64,000 bases of DNA. Source: Actinomadura sp. J1-007 (lineage in GTDB: Bacteria > Actinomycetota > Actinomycetes > Streptosporangiales > Streptosporangiaceae). Of this stretch, positions 55,858-64,000 are shown in pieces. The DNA lies in the NCBI RefSeq assembly GCF_009793335.1, contig NZ_WING01000001.1, positions 5,952,001 through 6,016,000 on the forward strand. Direction: 5' to 3'. Made by a program: the position numbers and the translations under genes. Position 1 is the stretch's first letter, and the number at the start of each line of letters is the position of its first letter. The notes under the pieces are model-generated. The model had not been told where the DNA came from. It was given only the letters and a program-made list of their open reading frames with translations, and made no database searches.

Positions 55858-56240
55858 CCCAGGCGGCGGAGCGGGCGGGCGCGGAACGGGCGAGCGAGGA
55901 GCGGAGCGGAGCGATGAACCCGGCGAGGCGGCTGCTGTCCACCGTCCTGGCGTGCGAGGCGATCGTGATCGCGCTCGCGATCCCGGTGGCGGTGGCCGTG
56001 CTGAAGGTGGACGGCGGCGTCGCGGGCGGCGTGTGCGGCGGGCTCGCCGTCGTGTGCCTGCTGATGGCCGGGCTGCTGCGGTTCCCGTGGGCGGTCCCGG
56101 CGGGCACGGCGCTCCAACTTCTGATCATCGCCACCGGTTTCATGGTGCCGACCATGTTCTTCCTCGGCGTCCTGTTCGGCGCGCTGTGGGCCACGGGCAT
56201 TTGGCTCGGACGCAAGGCGGGGCGAGCGGAAGCGGGCTAA
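55854..56240 (+). CDS. DUF4233-family membrane protein
   Basis: A 128-residue protein with four predicted membrane segments (LLSTVLACEAIVIALAIPVAV, GGVCGGLAVVCLLMAGLLRF, AVPAGTALQLLIIATGF and TMFFLGVLFGALWATGIWLG). It belongs to the small DUF4233 family regularly found directly after folC in actinobacteria, as here, with a 4-bp overlap. Role unknown. Confidence 0.85.
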   Translation: MTQAAERAGAERASEERSGAMNPARRLLSTVLACEAIVIALAIPVAVAVLKVDGGVAGGVCGGLAVVCLLMAGLLRFPWAVPAGTALQLLIIATGFMVPTMFFLGVLFGALWATGIWLGRKAGRAEAG

Positions 56241-56282
56241 GTTCGCGGGGGAACGGCGCCACGCCTCCCGCCGCCATTTCGT

Positions 56283-56305
56283 GAATTGCTCTCATTGAGC
56301 AATTC
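56283..56305. promoter_or_regulatory. AT-rich inverted repeat in the folC-MFS intergenic region
   Basis: GAATTGCTC and GAGCAATTC form perfect 9-base arms around TCATT, about 50 bases before the GTG at 56356. It could be a terminator for the folC operon or an operator for the downstream genes. Confidence 0.5.
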
Positions 56306-56355
56306 CGACATTCGGGTAATTCCATCGGCGGGCCCCACGCGAAGGAGTCAAGGCC

Positions 56356-56525
56356 GTGCCCCCCGACCCCCACGGAATCACCCCGTCCTCCCCGTCCGAC
56401 CGTCCCGACTCCCCGCCACCCGAATTCGAGCGGCCGGAGGCGTCCGACGACGAGGCCCCGGTCCGCCCGGATTGCCCGATCCGGCCGAGGAGGGCGTGGA
56501 GGGCGTGGAGGGGCGGAGGCGGTGA
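56356..56525 (+). CDS. Small acidic hypothetical protein, frame broken near 56480
   Basis: GTG 56356 has GAAGGAG nine bases upstream. It reads MPPDPHGITPSSPSDRPDSP and EFERPEASDDEAPVRPD. One added base at about 56480 continues it as LPDPAEEGVEGVEGRRR, stopping at 56525, about 56 residues. The stop overlaps the GTG of the membrane-protein gene. It is disordered in composition; function unknown. Confidence 0.45.
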
Positions 56526-58053
56526 CCGCTCCGTTGCCCGCCGCCGTTCCCGAGACCGAACGTTCAGAACGAGGACGTTCGGAGCCGGAACGGGCGGCGT
56601 GGGCCGGGGCGCTCCTCGTCGCGCTGCTCGTTCCGCCCGCGGCCGTGCTCGCGATCCCCGACGCGAGCCTCAACGTCATTGCGTCCGCCGCGCAGGCCCT
56701 CGGCCTTGATGCGGGCCAGATCCCCGGGCTCGCGCGTGCGACGGGGCTGGCGCTGCCCGCGCTGGTGCTGTGCGTTCCGGTCGCGGCGGTCACCGCGCGC
56801 CGTTTCCCGGCGCGGCTCGTCCTGCTGGCGGGCGTGGCGTTGCTGCTGGCCGGGCTGGCGGCGGCGCGGTTCGCGGACTCCGTCGCGTTCGCCGGAACGG
56901 TTCGCGTCGCGCAGGGCGCGGGCGCCGGGATCGCACTGCCCGCGTCGCTGGTGGTCGTGTGGGAACGCGGCGGCCGGTGGCTCTCGGCGCTGTGGGCCGG
57001 TTCCCTCGCCGCCGCGCTGATGGCCGCGATGCCGCTCGCGCTGCGCGCCGTCCCGGTCACCGTGACGGACGGGACGCAGGGCGACTGGCGCCGAGCGCTC
57101 GCCCCGTACGTGTGGCCCGCGGCCCTCGCGGGGCCGCCGCGCTCGCCTGCCTGGTCGCGCGCGGGCGCCGCCGCCTGCCCGCGCTGCGGCACAACGAGCG
57201 CGGCCAGCTCGTGCTGCCGCTCGCGCCCGCGGCGGGCTTCGCGTTCCTCGCGGTCGCCACCACGTACGGCTGGTCGCCCGGCGCCAGGCTCGTCGTCGCC
57301 GGGGCCGCCGGGCTCGCGCTGCTCGGTCTCGCGCTCGTCGGGTCGCGGGACGCGACGGCGGGCAGCCCGCTCGCGTGCGCGGTCGTGATGGTGTCGGCGG
57401 GCCTGCTGGCGTACCCGCTGGCGAGCCCCCTCGCGGGCCTGGTGTCCGCCGCCGCGCGGGCGCAGGAGGCAGGGAACGCGCCGTTCGCGCCGTTCGCCGC
57501 CGCCGGGGCCGCCGCGCTGCTCGGCGCGATCGCGACCGTACGGCTCTCGCGGGACGGCGCGCGCGCCGCCGTGCTCGCCGGGCACGGGCTGATCGTCGTC
57601 GCGGTCCTGCTCGGTCTCGCCGTGGGCGTGGGGACCGCGCCGCTGCCGTTGACGGCCCTCCTCGTCCCGCTCGGCGCGGGCGTCGGCGTCGCGCTCGCCG
57701 CCTCGTTCAGGGACGCGAACGTGGGCGGGGCCCTGTTCGGCCTGTCGCTGTGCTTCCCCGCCGTGCTGACGGGGCAGATGCTCGTCCTGTCGTTGCAGGC
57801 CGCGCGCCTGGAACTGCCGCCCCCGGTGAACGAGGCGCAGCAGCTCTCCGGGCTGACCGGCGGCTACCGCGTCTGGCTCGTCGCCGCCGGGGTCACCGCC
57901 GTCCTCCTGGCCGCCGCCGCACGATGGGCGGGGAACGCCCGCGAGACGGCCGGGACGGCCCGCGGGACGGCCGGGGCGGCGCGCGAGGCGGCGGAGGTCA
58001 GGCGGACCCCCGCCGACCTGCGGGCGGCGGTCGCAGACCCCGGGGGCCGGTAG
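56522..58053 (+). CDS. MFS-like multi-pass membrane protein, frame broken near 57135
   Basis: One added G in GCGGGGCCGCC at about 57134 (AALAGAAALACLVARGRRR) gives about 510 residues with roughly 12-14 hydrophobic segments (for example GALLVALLVPPAAVLAIPD, LVLLAGVALLLAGLAAARF and LIVVAVLLGLAVGVG). Layout and the internal SLVVVWERGGRW loop fit the major facilitator superfamily, but no substrate class can be assigned. It is coupled to the small acidic protein upstream and precedes ndk. Confidence 0.68.
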
Positions 58054-58148
58054 GATTCGGCCCGCAGTGGTGTGCAGGCCGTTGAGGCCCAGACCCCGCG
58101 GGACGGGGCGACGCCCACCCCATTCCACCTTCAGAGGAGAGAACAGCC

Positions 58149-58559
58149 GTGTCCGAGCGCACTCTTGTCCTGGTCAAGCCCGACGGCGTCCGCCGCGGCG
58201 TCGTCGGCGAGGTCGTCTCCCGGATCGAGCGCAAGGGCCTGAAGCTCGTGGCGCTGGAACTGCGCACCCTCCCGCGCGAGACCGCCGAGGCGCACTACGA
58301 GGAGCACGCCAGCAAGCCGTTCTTCGGCGAGCTCGTCGAGTTCATCACCGGCGGCCCGCTGGTCGCGATGGTGGTCGAGGGCCCGCGCGCGATCGAGGCG
58401 TTCCGCGCCCTGGCCGGCGCCACCGACCCGGTGAGCGCCACGCCCGGCACCATCCGCGGCGACCACGCCCTGGAGATCGGCGAGAACATCGTGCACGGCT
58501 CCGACTCCACCTACTCCGCCGAGCGCGAGATCAAGCTGTTCTTCCCCGACCTCGGCTGA
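58149..58559 (+). CDS. ndk: Nucleoside diphosphate kinase
   Basis: A 136-residue enzyme balancing nucleoside triphosphates. The phosphorylated His lies in the signature ENIVHGSDS, and the N-terminal RTLVLVKPDGVRRG and the end block FFPDL are canonical. GTG 58149 with GAGGAGAG upstream. It ends at a strong terminator ahead of mreB. Confidence 0.97.
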   Translation: MSERTLVLVKPDGVRRGVVGEVVSRIERKGLKLVALELRTLPRETAEAHYEEHASKPFFGELVEFITGGPLVAMVVEGPRAIEAFRALAGATDPVSATPGTIRGDHALEIGENIVHGSDSTYSAEREIKLFFPDLG

Positions 58560-58641
58560 CGCCGGGGGAGCCGCCGCGCGAGGCGGCGGCCGGCGGCCGG
58601 AGCGCCCGCGGGGCGGGCGGACGGCGCCGGCACGACTTTGG

Positions 58642-58680
58642 GACACGCGGGCCGGGGGATACCGGTCCGCGTGTCTTTTA
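58642..58680 (+). terminator. Rho-independent terminator after ndk
   Basis: GACACGCGGGCCGG pairs with CCGGTCCGCGTGTC (one G-U), loop GGGATA, followed by TTTTA. Confidence 0.85.
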
Positions 58681-58814
58681 GGTGTGACTCGCCTGGTCAG
58701 TACCCGATTTTTAGGTGTCGCACGGCGGTGGGGTGTCTGCCCGGTCGGGTTCGGGCGCGTTAGGATGAGTGCGCCGCTCTGCACGCCCGTCAACATGAAG
58801 GGCTCCCTTTCTTC

Positions 58815-59849
58815 ATGGGTAACAAGCTGTCGTTCCTTGGCCGTGACATGGCGGTCGACCTGGGCACCGCGAACACGCTGGTGTACGTGCGCGGGCGCGG
58901 CATCGTCCTGAACGAACCGTCCGTCGTCGCGATCAACACCAACACCGGCAAGATCGTCGCGGTCGGGATCGAGGCCAAGCGGATGATCGGCCGCACGCCC
59001 GGCAACATCGTGGCGGTCCGCCCGCTGAAGGACGGCGTCATCGCCGACTTCGACGTCACCGAGCGGATGCTGCGCTACTTCATCCAGAAGGTGCACAAAC
59101 GGCGGCACTTCGCCAAGCCGCGCATCGTGGTGGCGGTGCCGAGCGGCATCACCGGGGTGGAGCAGCGCGCCGTCAAGGAGGCCGGCTACCAGGCCGGGGC
59201 CCGCCGCGTCTACATCATCGAGGAGCCCATGGCCGCCGCGATCGGCGCCGGGCTGCCCGTCTACGAGCCCACCGGCAACATGGTCGTCGACATAGGGGGC
59301 GGCACCACCGAGGTCGCGATCATCTCCCTCGGCGGCATCGTCACCAGCCAGTCGGTCCGCGTCGGCGGCGACGAGCTCGACCAGGCCGTCATCTCGTTCT
59401 CCAAGAAGGAGTACTCCCTGATGCTGGGGGAGCGCACCGCCGAGGAGATCAAGATGGCGATCGGTTCGGCGTTCCCCGGCGGCGGCGAGGAGCCGCACGC
59501 CGAGATCCGCGGCCGCGACCTGGTCAGCGGACTGCCGAAGACCGTGGTCATCTCCGCCGAGGAGGTGCGCCGGGCCATCGAGGAGCCCGTCAACTCCATC
59601 GTCGACGCGGTCAAGACCACGCTCGACAAGTGCCCGCCCGAGCTGTCCGGCGACATCATGGACCGCGGGATCGCCCTCACCGGCGGCGGGGCGCTGCTGA
59701 AGAACCTCGACGAGCGGCTGCGCGAGGAGACCGGGATGCCGATCCACCTCGTCGACAACCCGCTCGACTCCGTGGTGCTCGGCACCGGCAAGTGCGTGGA
59801 GGACTTCGAGTCGCTCCGGCAGGTGCTCGTGCCCGAGCCGCGCCACTAA
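58815..59849 (+). CDS. mreB: Rod shape-determining protein MreB
   Basis: A 344-residue bacterial actin. ATP-binding blocks: MAVDLGTANTLVYVRGRG (phosphate 1), VVDIGGGTTEVAIISLGG (phosphate 2) and GIALTGGGALLKNLDERL (adenosine). It polymerises under the membrane and, with MreC, MreD, the transpeptidase and RodA encoded next, guides lateral wall or spore-wall synthesis. ATG start with AAGGGCTCCC upstream; head of the elongation operon. Confidence 0.97.
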   Translation: MGNKLSFLGRDMAVDLGTANTLVYVRGRGIVLNEPSVVAINTNTGKIVAVGIEAKRMIGRTPGNIVAVRPLKDGVIADFDVTERMLRYFIQKVHKRRHFAKPRIVVAVPSGITGVEQRAVKEAGYQAGARRVYIIEEPMAAAIGAGLPVYEPTGNMVVDIGGGTTEVAIISLGGIVTSQSVRVGGDELDQAVISFSKKEYSLMLGERTAEEIKMAIGSAFPGGGEEPHAEIRGRDLVSGLPKTVVISAEEVRRAIEEPVNSIVDAVKTTLDKCPPELSGDIMDRGIALTGGGALLKNLDERLREETGMPIHLVDNPLDSVVLGTGKCVEDFESLRQVLVPEPRH

Positions 59850-59954
59850 CCAGTACGGGCGAGGCCGCCCGGGGCGCGGGGGGTCGTCCCGCCTCGGGAG
59901 GCACTGACCCCCCAGGTCCGCGCCACACGTATTCTCGAATCGGGAGGTCAGCGG

Positions 59955-60976
59955 GTGAAGGACACCCGGCGCACCCGCGTGGTCCTCAGCGTGCTGCTCG
60001 TCGTGGCGCTCGCGGTGATCACCATCGACTACCGGGGCGGGGACGGGTCCCCGCTGCGGGGCCTGCGCGGGATGGGGGCCGCGCTCTTCGGCCCGGTCGA
60101 GCGCGCCTCGGCGGCGGTGGTGCGTCCCATCGGCAACACCTTCGACGCCGTCACCGACGCGCCGGGCGAGCGGCGCCGCGCCGACAGGCTCGAACACGAG
60201 AACCAGCGCCTGCGCGAGCAGCTGCGCTCCAACCAGCTCGACCGCGCCCGCGCCGCCCAGCTCGACCGGCTGCTCGGCTCGGCCGGGATGGGCGGCTACA
60301 AGATCCGCGCGGCGCAGGTGATCTCGGCCGGGCAGGGCTTCGAGGACACCGTGACGATCGACGTCGGCAGCCGCAGCGGGGTGCGCCGCGACATGACGGT
60401 GATGAGCGCGGACGGCCTCGTCGGGCGCGTCACGCGGGTCGGTCCCGCCACCTCGACCGTGCTGCTGGCGACCGACGTGACGTCCTCGGTCGGCAGCCGC
60501 CTGGAGGACTCCAGCGAGATCGGCATCGTGCAGGGCCGGGGCCGCCGCGGCCTCGGCGACGGCGGGGAGACGCCGATGCGGTTCCAGCTCCTCAACGCCA
60601 ACGCGCCGCTGAAGGTCGGCCAGCGCCTCGTCACGCTCGGCTCCCAGGGCGAGCGCCCGTACGTGCCGGGCGTTCCGATCGGCCAGGTCGAACGGATCGA
60701 CGGCGCGGTCGGCGGCCTGACCCGCACCGCCTACGTCAAGCCGTTCGTGCGGTTCACCAGCCTCGACGTCATCGCCGTCGTCGTCGCGCCGCCGAAGACC
60801 GACCCGCGCGACGCGGTGCTGCCGCCGAAGCCGCCGCCCCCGCCGGGCGCGGCGCCGCCCTCCGGCGCTCCCGCGGACGCCAAGGCGACGGGGAAGAAGG
60901 GCAAGAAAGGCAAGAAGGACAAGAAGGGCGAGAAGGCCGAGCCGGGCCCGTCCACGACACCGACCTCGGGGGTTGA
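59955..60976 (+). CDS. mreC: Rod shape-determining protein MreC (reads through into mreD as given)
   Basis: N-terminal membrane anchor RVVLSVLLVVALAVITI, coiled coil (RADRLEHENQRLREQLRSNQ), then the MreC beta-domain (DTVTIDVGSRSGVRRDM, GLVGRVTRVGPATSTVLL, YVPGVPIGQVERID). The tail is Pro-rich and then Lys/Gly-rich (GKKGKKGKKDKK). As read, no stop separates it from mreD. One added G in CGGGGG at 60968-60972 would end it at TSGG-stop (60976), about 340 residues, two bases before the mreD GTG. Given the many similar breaks in this window I treat it as a separate gene. GTG 59955 start. Confidence 0.88.
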
Positions 60977-60977
60977 C

Positions 60978-61580
60978 GTGCTGAGTGCACCCGAGCCGTC
61001 GACGACGGGACGCAACGTGCTCGGCGCCGTCGTCATCGTCGCCGCGCTGATCCTCCAGGTGTCGGTGGCCAACCGGCTCCCGCTGCCCGGCGGCGTCCAG
61101 CCCGACCTCGTGCTGCTGGCCGTGGTCGCGCTCGCGCTGGTCAGCGGGTCCATGACGGGCATGGTCGCCGGGTTCTCCGCCGGCCTCGCCGCCGACATCA
61201 TCCCGCCCGCCGACCACACCCTCGGCCGGTACGCGCTCGTCTACTGCCTGATCGGGTACGTGTGCGGGCTCGCGTCCGCCGAGATGGACCGGCAGTCGCT
61301 CGTGCCGTTCTTCGCCGTCGCCGCCGGCGCGCTGGCCGGCACCGTCCTGTACGCGGCGACCGGGATGATGCTGGGCGACCCGCGCGCCACCTGGTCCACG
61401 GTCATCCGGATGGTGCCGCTCCAGGTGCTGTACGACGTGATCGCGAGCCCGTTCGTCGTGTGGGCGGTGCTGCGCGTCACCCGTCGGTACGAGCGCGGCG
61501 GCGAGCGGCCCTCCCGCGACGGCCTGTCCGTTCCCCCGGCCCGGTACCGCGCGATGTCGGGGCGGAGCGGGAGCCTGTGA
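60978..61580 (+). CDS. mreD: Rod shape-determining protein MreD
   Basis: About 200 residues with five or six membrane segments (NVLGAVVIVAALILQVSVANR, PDLVLLAVVALALVSGSMTG, LVPFFAVAAGALAGTVLYAA and IASPFVVWAVLRV). The QVSVANRLPLPGG start and the AGFSAGLAADIIPP motif are typical of MreD. The GTG at 60978 (VLSAPEPSTTGRN) is inferred as start on the assumption that the preceding frame should stop at 60976. Its stop overlaps the start of mrdA. Confidence 0.88.
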   Translation: MLSAPEPSTTGRNVLGAVVIVAALILQVSVANRLPLPGGVQPDLVLLAVVALALVSGSMTGMVAGFSAGLAADIIPPADHTLGRYALVYCLIGYVCGLASAEMDRQSLVPFFAVAAGALAGTVLYAATGMMLGDPRATWSTVIRMVPLQVLYDVIASPFVVWAVLRVTRRYERGGERPSRDGLSVPPARYRAMSGRSGSL

Positions 61581-63652
61581 ACTCCAGGACCCACTTCCGG
61601 CTGGTGGTGCTGTACGTGCTCGTCGCGGCGCTGCTGCTGGTGCTGATGGGCCGGCTGTGGACGATGCAGGTCCTCGACGGGCGGCACTACCGGCAGGTCG
61701 CCGCCGACAACCGCACCCGCGACATCGTCGTCCCGGCGGTCCGGGGCGTCATCCTCGACGACCAGGGCCGCCCGCTCGTCCGCAACCGCACCGCGCTGGT
61801 CGTGTCGGTCGACCGCACGACCCTGTCGCGGCAGAAGGACGAGGGCGCGGGCGTCCTCAACCGGCTCGCGAAGGTGCTCGGCACCAGCTACGACGCCCTG
61901 GCGAAGAAGACGCGGCTGTGCGGGCCGGGGATCAAGCGGCCGTGCTGGCCGGGCTCCCCGTACCAGCCGATCCCGGTGGACGACCGCGTCGACCCCAAGC
62001 GCGCCTTGCAGATCATGGAACGGCAGGAGGAGTTCCCCGGCGTCTCCGCCGCCGTGCAGGCCGTCCGCGAGTACCCGCGGCCCGAGGGCGCGGGCGCCGC
62101 GCAGGCCCTCGGCTACCTCCAGCCGATCACGCAGGAGGAGCTCGACAAGCGCAAGGGCCTCAAGGTCACCGGCTACAGCGGCGTCGACCTCATCGGCCGT
62201 GACGGGCTGGAGGCGGTGTACGACGCCGACCTGCGCGGCGAGCCCGGGTTCCGCAAGGTGCTGGTCGACAGTCAGGGGCGCGTGACCGGCACCGCGCAGG
62301 ACAAGGCGCCGGTCCCCGGCGGCAACCTGGTCACCAGCCTCGACGCGGGCGTGCAGGGCGCGGCGGAGAAGGCCCTCGACAACGCCGTCCAGAACGCCCG
62401 CAGGCAGGGCCACAAGGCCGACGCGGCGGCGGCCGTGGTGATGGACGTGCAGACCGGGCGGCTCGTCGCGATGGCCAGCTACCCGACGTACGACCCGAGC
62501 ATCTGGACGGGCGGGATCTCGCAGGACGAGTACGACGCGCTGCTCGGCAAGAAGAAGGGCGAGCCGCTGATCTCGCGGGTCTCCCAGGGCCAGTTCGCCC
62601 CCGGCTCGACGTTCAAGGTGTCCTCGGTGGCCGCCGCGGTGAAGGACGGCTACGACCTGCACGGCACCTACTCGTGCCCGGGTTCGTACAACGTCGGCTC
62701 GCGCGCGTTCCGCAACTTCGAGGGGCAGGCCCACGGCGACATGAGCCTGCACCAGGCGCTCGTCGTCTCCTGCGACACGATCTTCTACAAGTTCGCCTAC
62801 GAGGAGTGGCTGCGCGACGGCGCGACCAAGCCGAAGAAGCACCCGTCCGACCCGATGGTGGAGATGGCGCGCAGGTTCGGGTTCGGCACCCGCACGGGCG
62901 TCGACCTGCCCGGCGAGACCACCGGGCGCATCCCCGACCGGGGCTGGAAGCGCTCGTACTGGAACGCCACCAAGAAGGCCGACTGCAAGGGCGCCAAGGA
63001 CGGCTACCCGGAGGTCGCGAAGACCGACCCGTCGCGCGCGGCGTACCTGAAGGCGGTCGCGGCCGAGAACTGCGCCGAGGGCTACATGTGGCGCGCCGGC
63101 GACGCCGCCAACCTGTCGGTCGGGCAGGGCGACGTGCTCGTCACGCCGCTCCAGCTCGCCCGCGCCTACGCGGCCGTCGCCAACGGCGGCCGGCTGGTCG
63201 TGCCGCGCGTCGCCAGGGCCGTGGTCCGGCCGGACGGCTCGCTGGTCCGCGAGATCGACCCGCCCGCCGGGCCGAAGCTGCCCGTCGACCCCAAGGTCCT
63301 CAAGTACATCCGGGGCGGGCTCGCGGGCGTCACCAAGTCCGGCACGGCGGCCGGCGCGTTCAGCGGCTTCGACCTCAAGAAGGTCCCGGTGGCCGGCAAG
63401 ACCGGCACCGCCGAGGTCTACGGCAAGGATGACTCGTCCTGGTTCGCGTCGTTCGCTCCGGTCGACAAGCCGCGCTTCGCGGTCATCGCGATGGTGTCGC
63501 AGGGCGGCACCGGCGCCTCGACCGCCGCCCCCGCCGTCCGCGAGATCTACGAGGCGATGTACGGCCTGAACGGCAAGAAGCCCGCCCTCAAGGACGGCAG
63601 GACGCCGGCGGGCCTGCCGAAGCTCGGCGGCGACACCGGGACCGCGCCGTGA
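61577..63652 (+). CDS. mrdA: Penicillin-binding protein 2, class B transpeptidase
   Basis: A 691-residue peptidoglycan transpeptidase. N-terminal membrane anchor (LVVLYVLVAALLLVLMGRL), PBP dimerisation domain (NRTRDIVVPAVRGVILDDQG) and transpeptidase domain with SxxK in FAPGSTFKVSS (nucleophilic Ser), SCD in VVSCDTIFYKF and KTG in PVAGKTGTAEV. It cross-links wall strands made by the RodA polymerase encoded next. GTG 61577 overlaps the mreD stop. Confidence 0.96.
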   Translation: MNSRTHFRLVVLYVLVAALLLVLMGRLWTMQVLDGRHYRQVAADNRTRDIVVPAVRGVILDDQGRPLVRNRTALVVSVDRTTLSRQKDEGAGVLNRLAKVLGTSYDALAKKTRLCGPGIKRPCWPGSPYQPIPVDDRVDPKRALQIMERQEEFPGVSAAVQAVREYPRPEGAGAAQALGYLQPITQEELDKRKGLKVTGYSGVDLIGRDGLEAVYDADLRGEPGFRKVLVDSQGRVTGTAQDKAPVPGGNLVTSLDAGVQGAAEKALDNAVQNARRQGHKADAAAAVVMDVQTGRLVAMASYPTYDPSIWTGGISQDEYDALLGKKKGEPLISRVSQGQFAPGSTFKVSSVAAAVKDGYDLHGTYSCPGSYNVGSRAFRNFEGQAHGDMSLHQALVVSCDTIFYKFAYEEWLRDGATKPKKHPSDPMVEMARRFGFGTRTGVDLPGETTGRIPDRGWKRSYWNATKKADCKGAKDGYPEVAKTDPSRAAYLKAVAAENCAEGYMWRAGDAANLSVGQGDVLVTPLQLARAYAAVANGGRLVVPRVARAVVRPDGSLVREIDPPAGPKLPVDPKVLKYIRGGLAGVTKSGTAAGAFSGFDLKKVPVAGKTGTAEVYGKDDSSWFASFAPVDKPRFAVIAMVSQGGTGASTAAPAVREIYEAMYGLNGKKPALKDGRTPAGLPKLGGDTGTAP

Positions 63653-64000
63653 CCGCCCGCGTCCCGAGCCTCGGCGGGTACGGCGAGAACGTCTGGCAGC
63701 GGCGGCTGGCGTCGCTGAAGCGCCTGGACTGGGTGCTGGTGCTGTCGGTGGTGGCGCTGTCGGTCGTCGGGACGCTGCTGGTGCGCGCCGCGACGTTCCA
63801 GGTCCTGCTCGACCAGGGCAAGGACCCCGAGGGCTTCCTCAAGCGGCACATCCTCAACCTGGTCATCGGGTTCGCGCTCGGCGGGCTGGTCACCGTCCTG
63901 GACTACCGGCTGCTGCGCGCGTACGTCCCGATCCTGTACGCGCTGGCGTGCGTCGGGCTGCTGATCGTGCTGACCCCGCTCGGCTCGACGATCAACGGGT
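63649..64000 (+). CDS. rodA: RodA/FtsW-family peptidoglycan polymerase, 3' end outside the window
   Basis: The first ~117 residues of a SEDS glycosyltransferase. Visible membrane segments are WVLVLSVVALSVVGTLLVRAA, HILNLVIGFALGGLVTVLD and ILYALACVGLLIVLTPLG, and the SxxGT..VRA block matches RodA. GTG 63649 overlaps the mrdA stop. It completes the mreBCD-mrdA-rodA operon; the catalytic Asp lies beyond the edge. Confidence 0.94.
   Translation, partial: MTARVPSLGGYGENVWQRRLASLKRLDWVLVLSVVALSVVGTLLVRAATFQVLLDQGKDPEGFLKRHILNLVIGFALGGLVTVLDYRLLRAYVPILYALACVGLLIVLTPLGSTING

Noticed and set aside
58131..61217. A 1028-codon minus-strand frame across ndk, mreB and mreC
   Set aside because: It is opposite three confident genes and has a shadow-like composition.

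Overview
The window is about 70% G+C, with dense genes, frequent GTG starts, overlapping stop/start codons and the gene order tig-clpP1-clpP2-clpX ... valS ... folC-ndk-mreB-mreC-mreD-mrdA-rodA. This is the chromosome of a high-GC actinobacterium. The MreBCD/RodA set suggests a mycelial, spore-forming lineage, and the family Thermomonosporaceae (Actinomadura-like) is my best guess. That placement is inference from gene order and composition, not from a search.

Bases 1-22,000 are an accessory region. It opens with the end of a PaaK-like acyl ligase and a StrB1-like amidinotransferase, probably the edge of a specialised-metabolism locus lying to the left. Next come a TrmH-type RNA methyltransferase, a lipoprotein, several regulator/enzyme pairs (TetR beside a thiolase/SDR wreck, an ECF41-like sigma factor opposite a LUD protein, TetR opposite a 4-hydroxybenzoate hydroxylase-like enzyme, HxlR opposite an SDR) and mobile-element debris (Tn3-family transposase remnant, tyrosine integrase remnant). 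A tRNA-Gly and a tRNA-Pro lie at 17.3-17.5 kb.

The most interesting locus follows the tRNAs (18,063-21,879). Six tandem ~168 bp units encode 39-41 residue peptides (one unit decayed) with a variable N-terminus and a nearly constant acidic C-terminus. A YcaO-domain enzyme and a SagB-type dehydrogenase, translationally coupled by a GTGA overlap, come next. I read this as a ribosomally made, modified peptide (RiPP) system in which the core is N-terminal and the recognition segment is a C-terminal follower.

From 22 to 42 kb the genes are mixed: SDRs, a GAF protein, a zinc alcohol dehydrogenase, a solitary alanyl-tRNA synthetase, a membrane-anchored NB-ARC/TPR protein, a TetR-HAD operon opposite an SDR, a secreted GH18 chitinase with a strong palindromic operator, a MarR/cupin pair with two operators, a two-component system, the Tex protein and a drug/metabolite-type transporter. 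From 42 kb to the right edge lies the conserved housekeeping block: protein folding and proteolysis (tig, clpP1, clpP2, clpX), valS, a FolC-like ligase facing folC, ndk, and the cell-elongation operon (mreB, mreC, mreD, mrdA, rodA, the last cut by the window edge).

A recurring feature is that about a dozen otherwise well-preserved genes are split by what looks like one missing G or C, nearly always within or beside a G/C run. Adding one base restores each reading frame. This points to sequencing or assembly error more than to gene decay, and these genes are annotated as single genes with the break noted.
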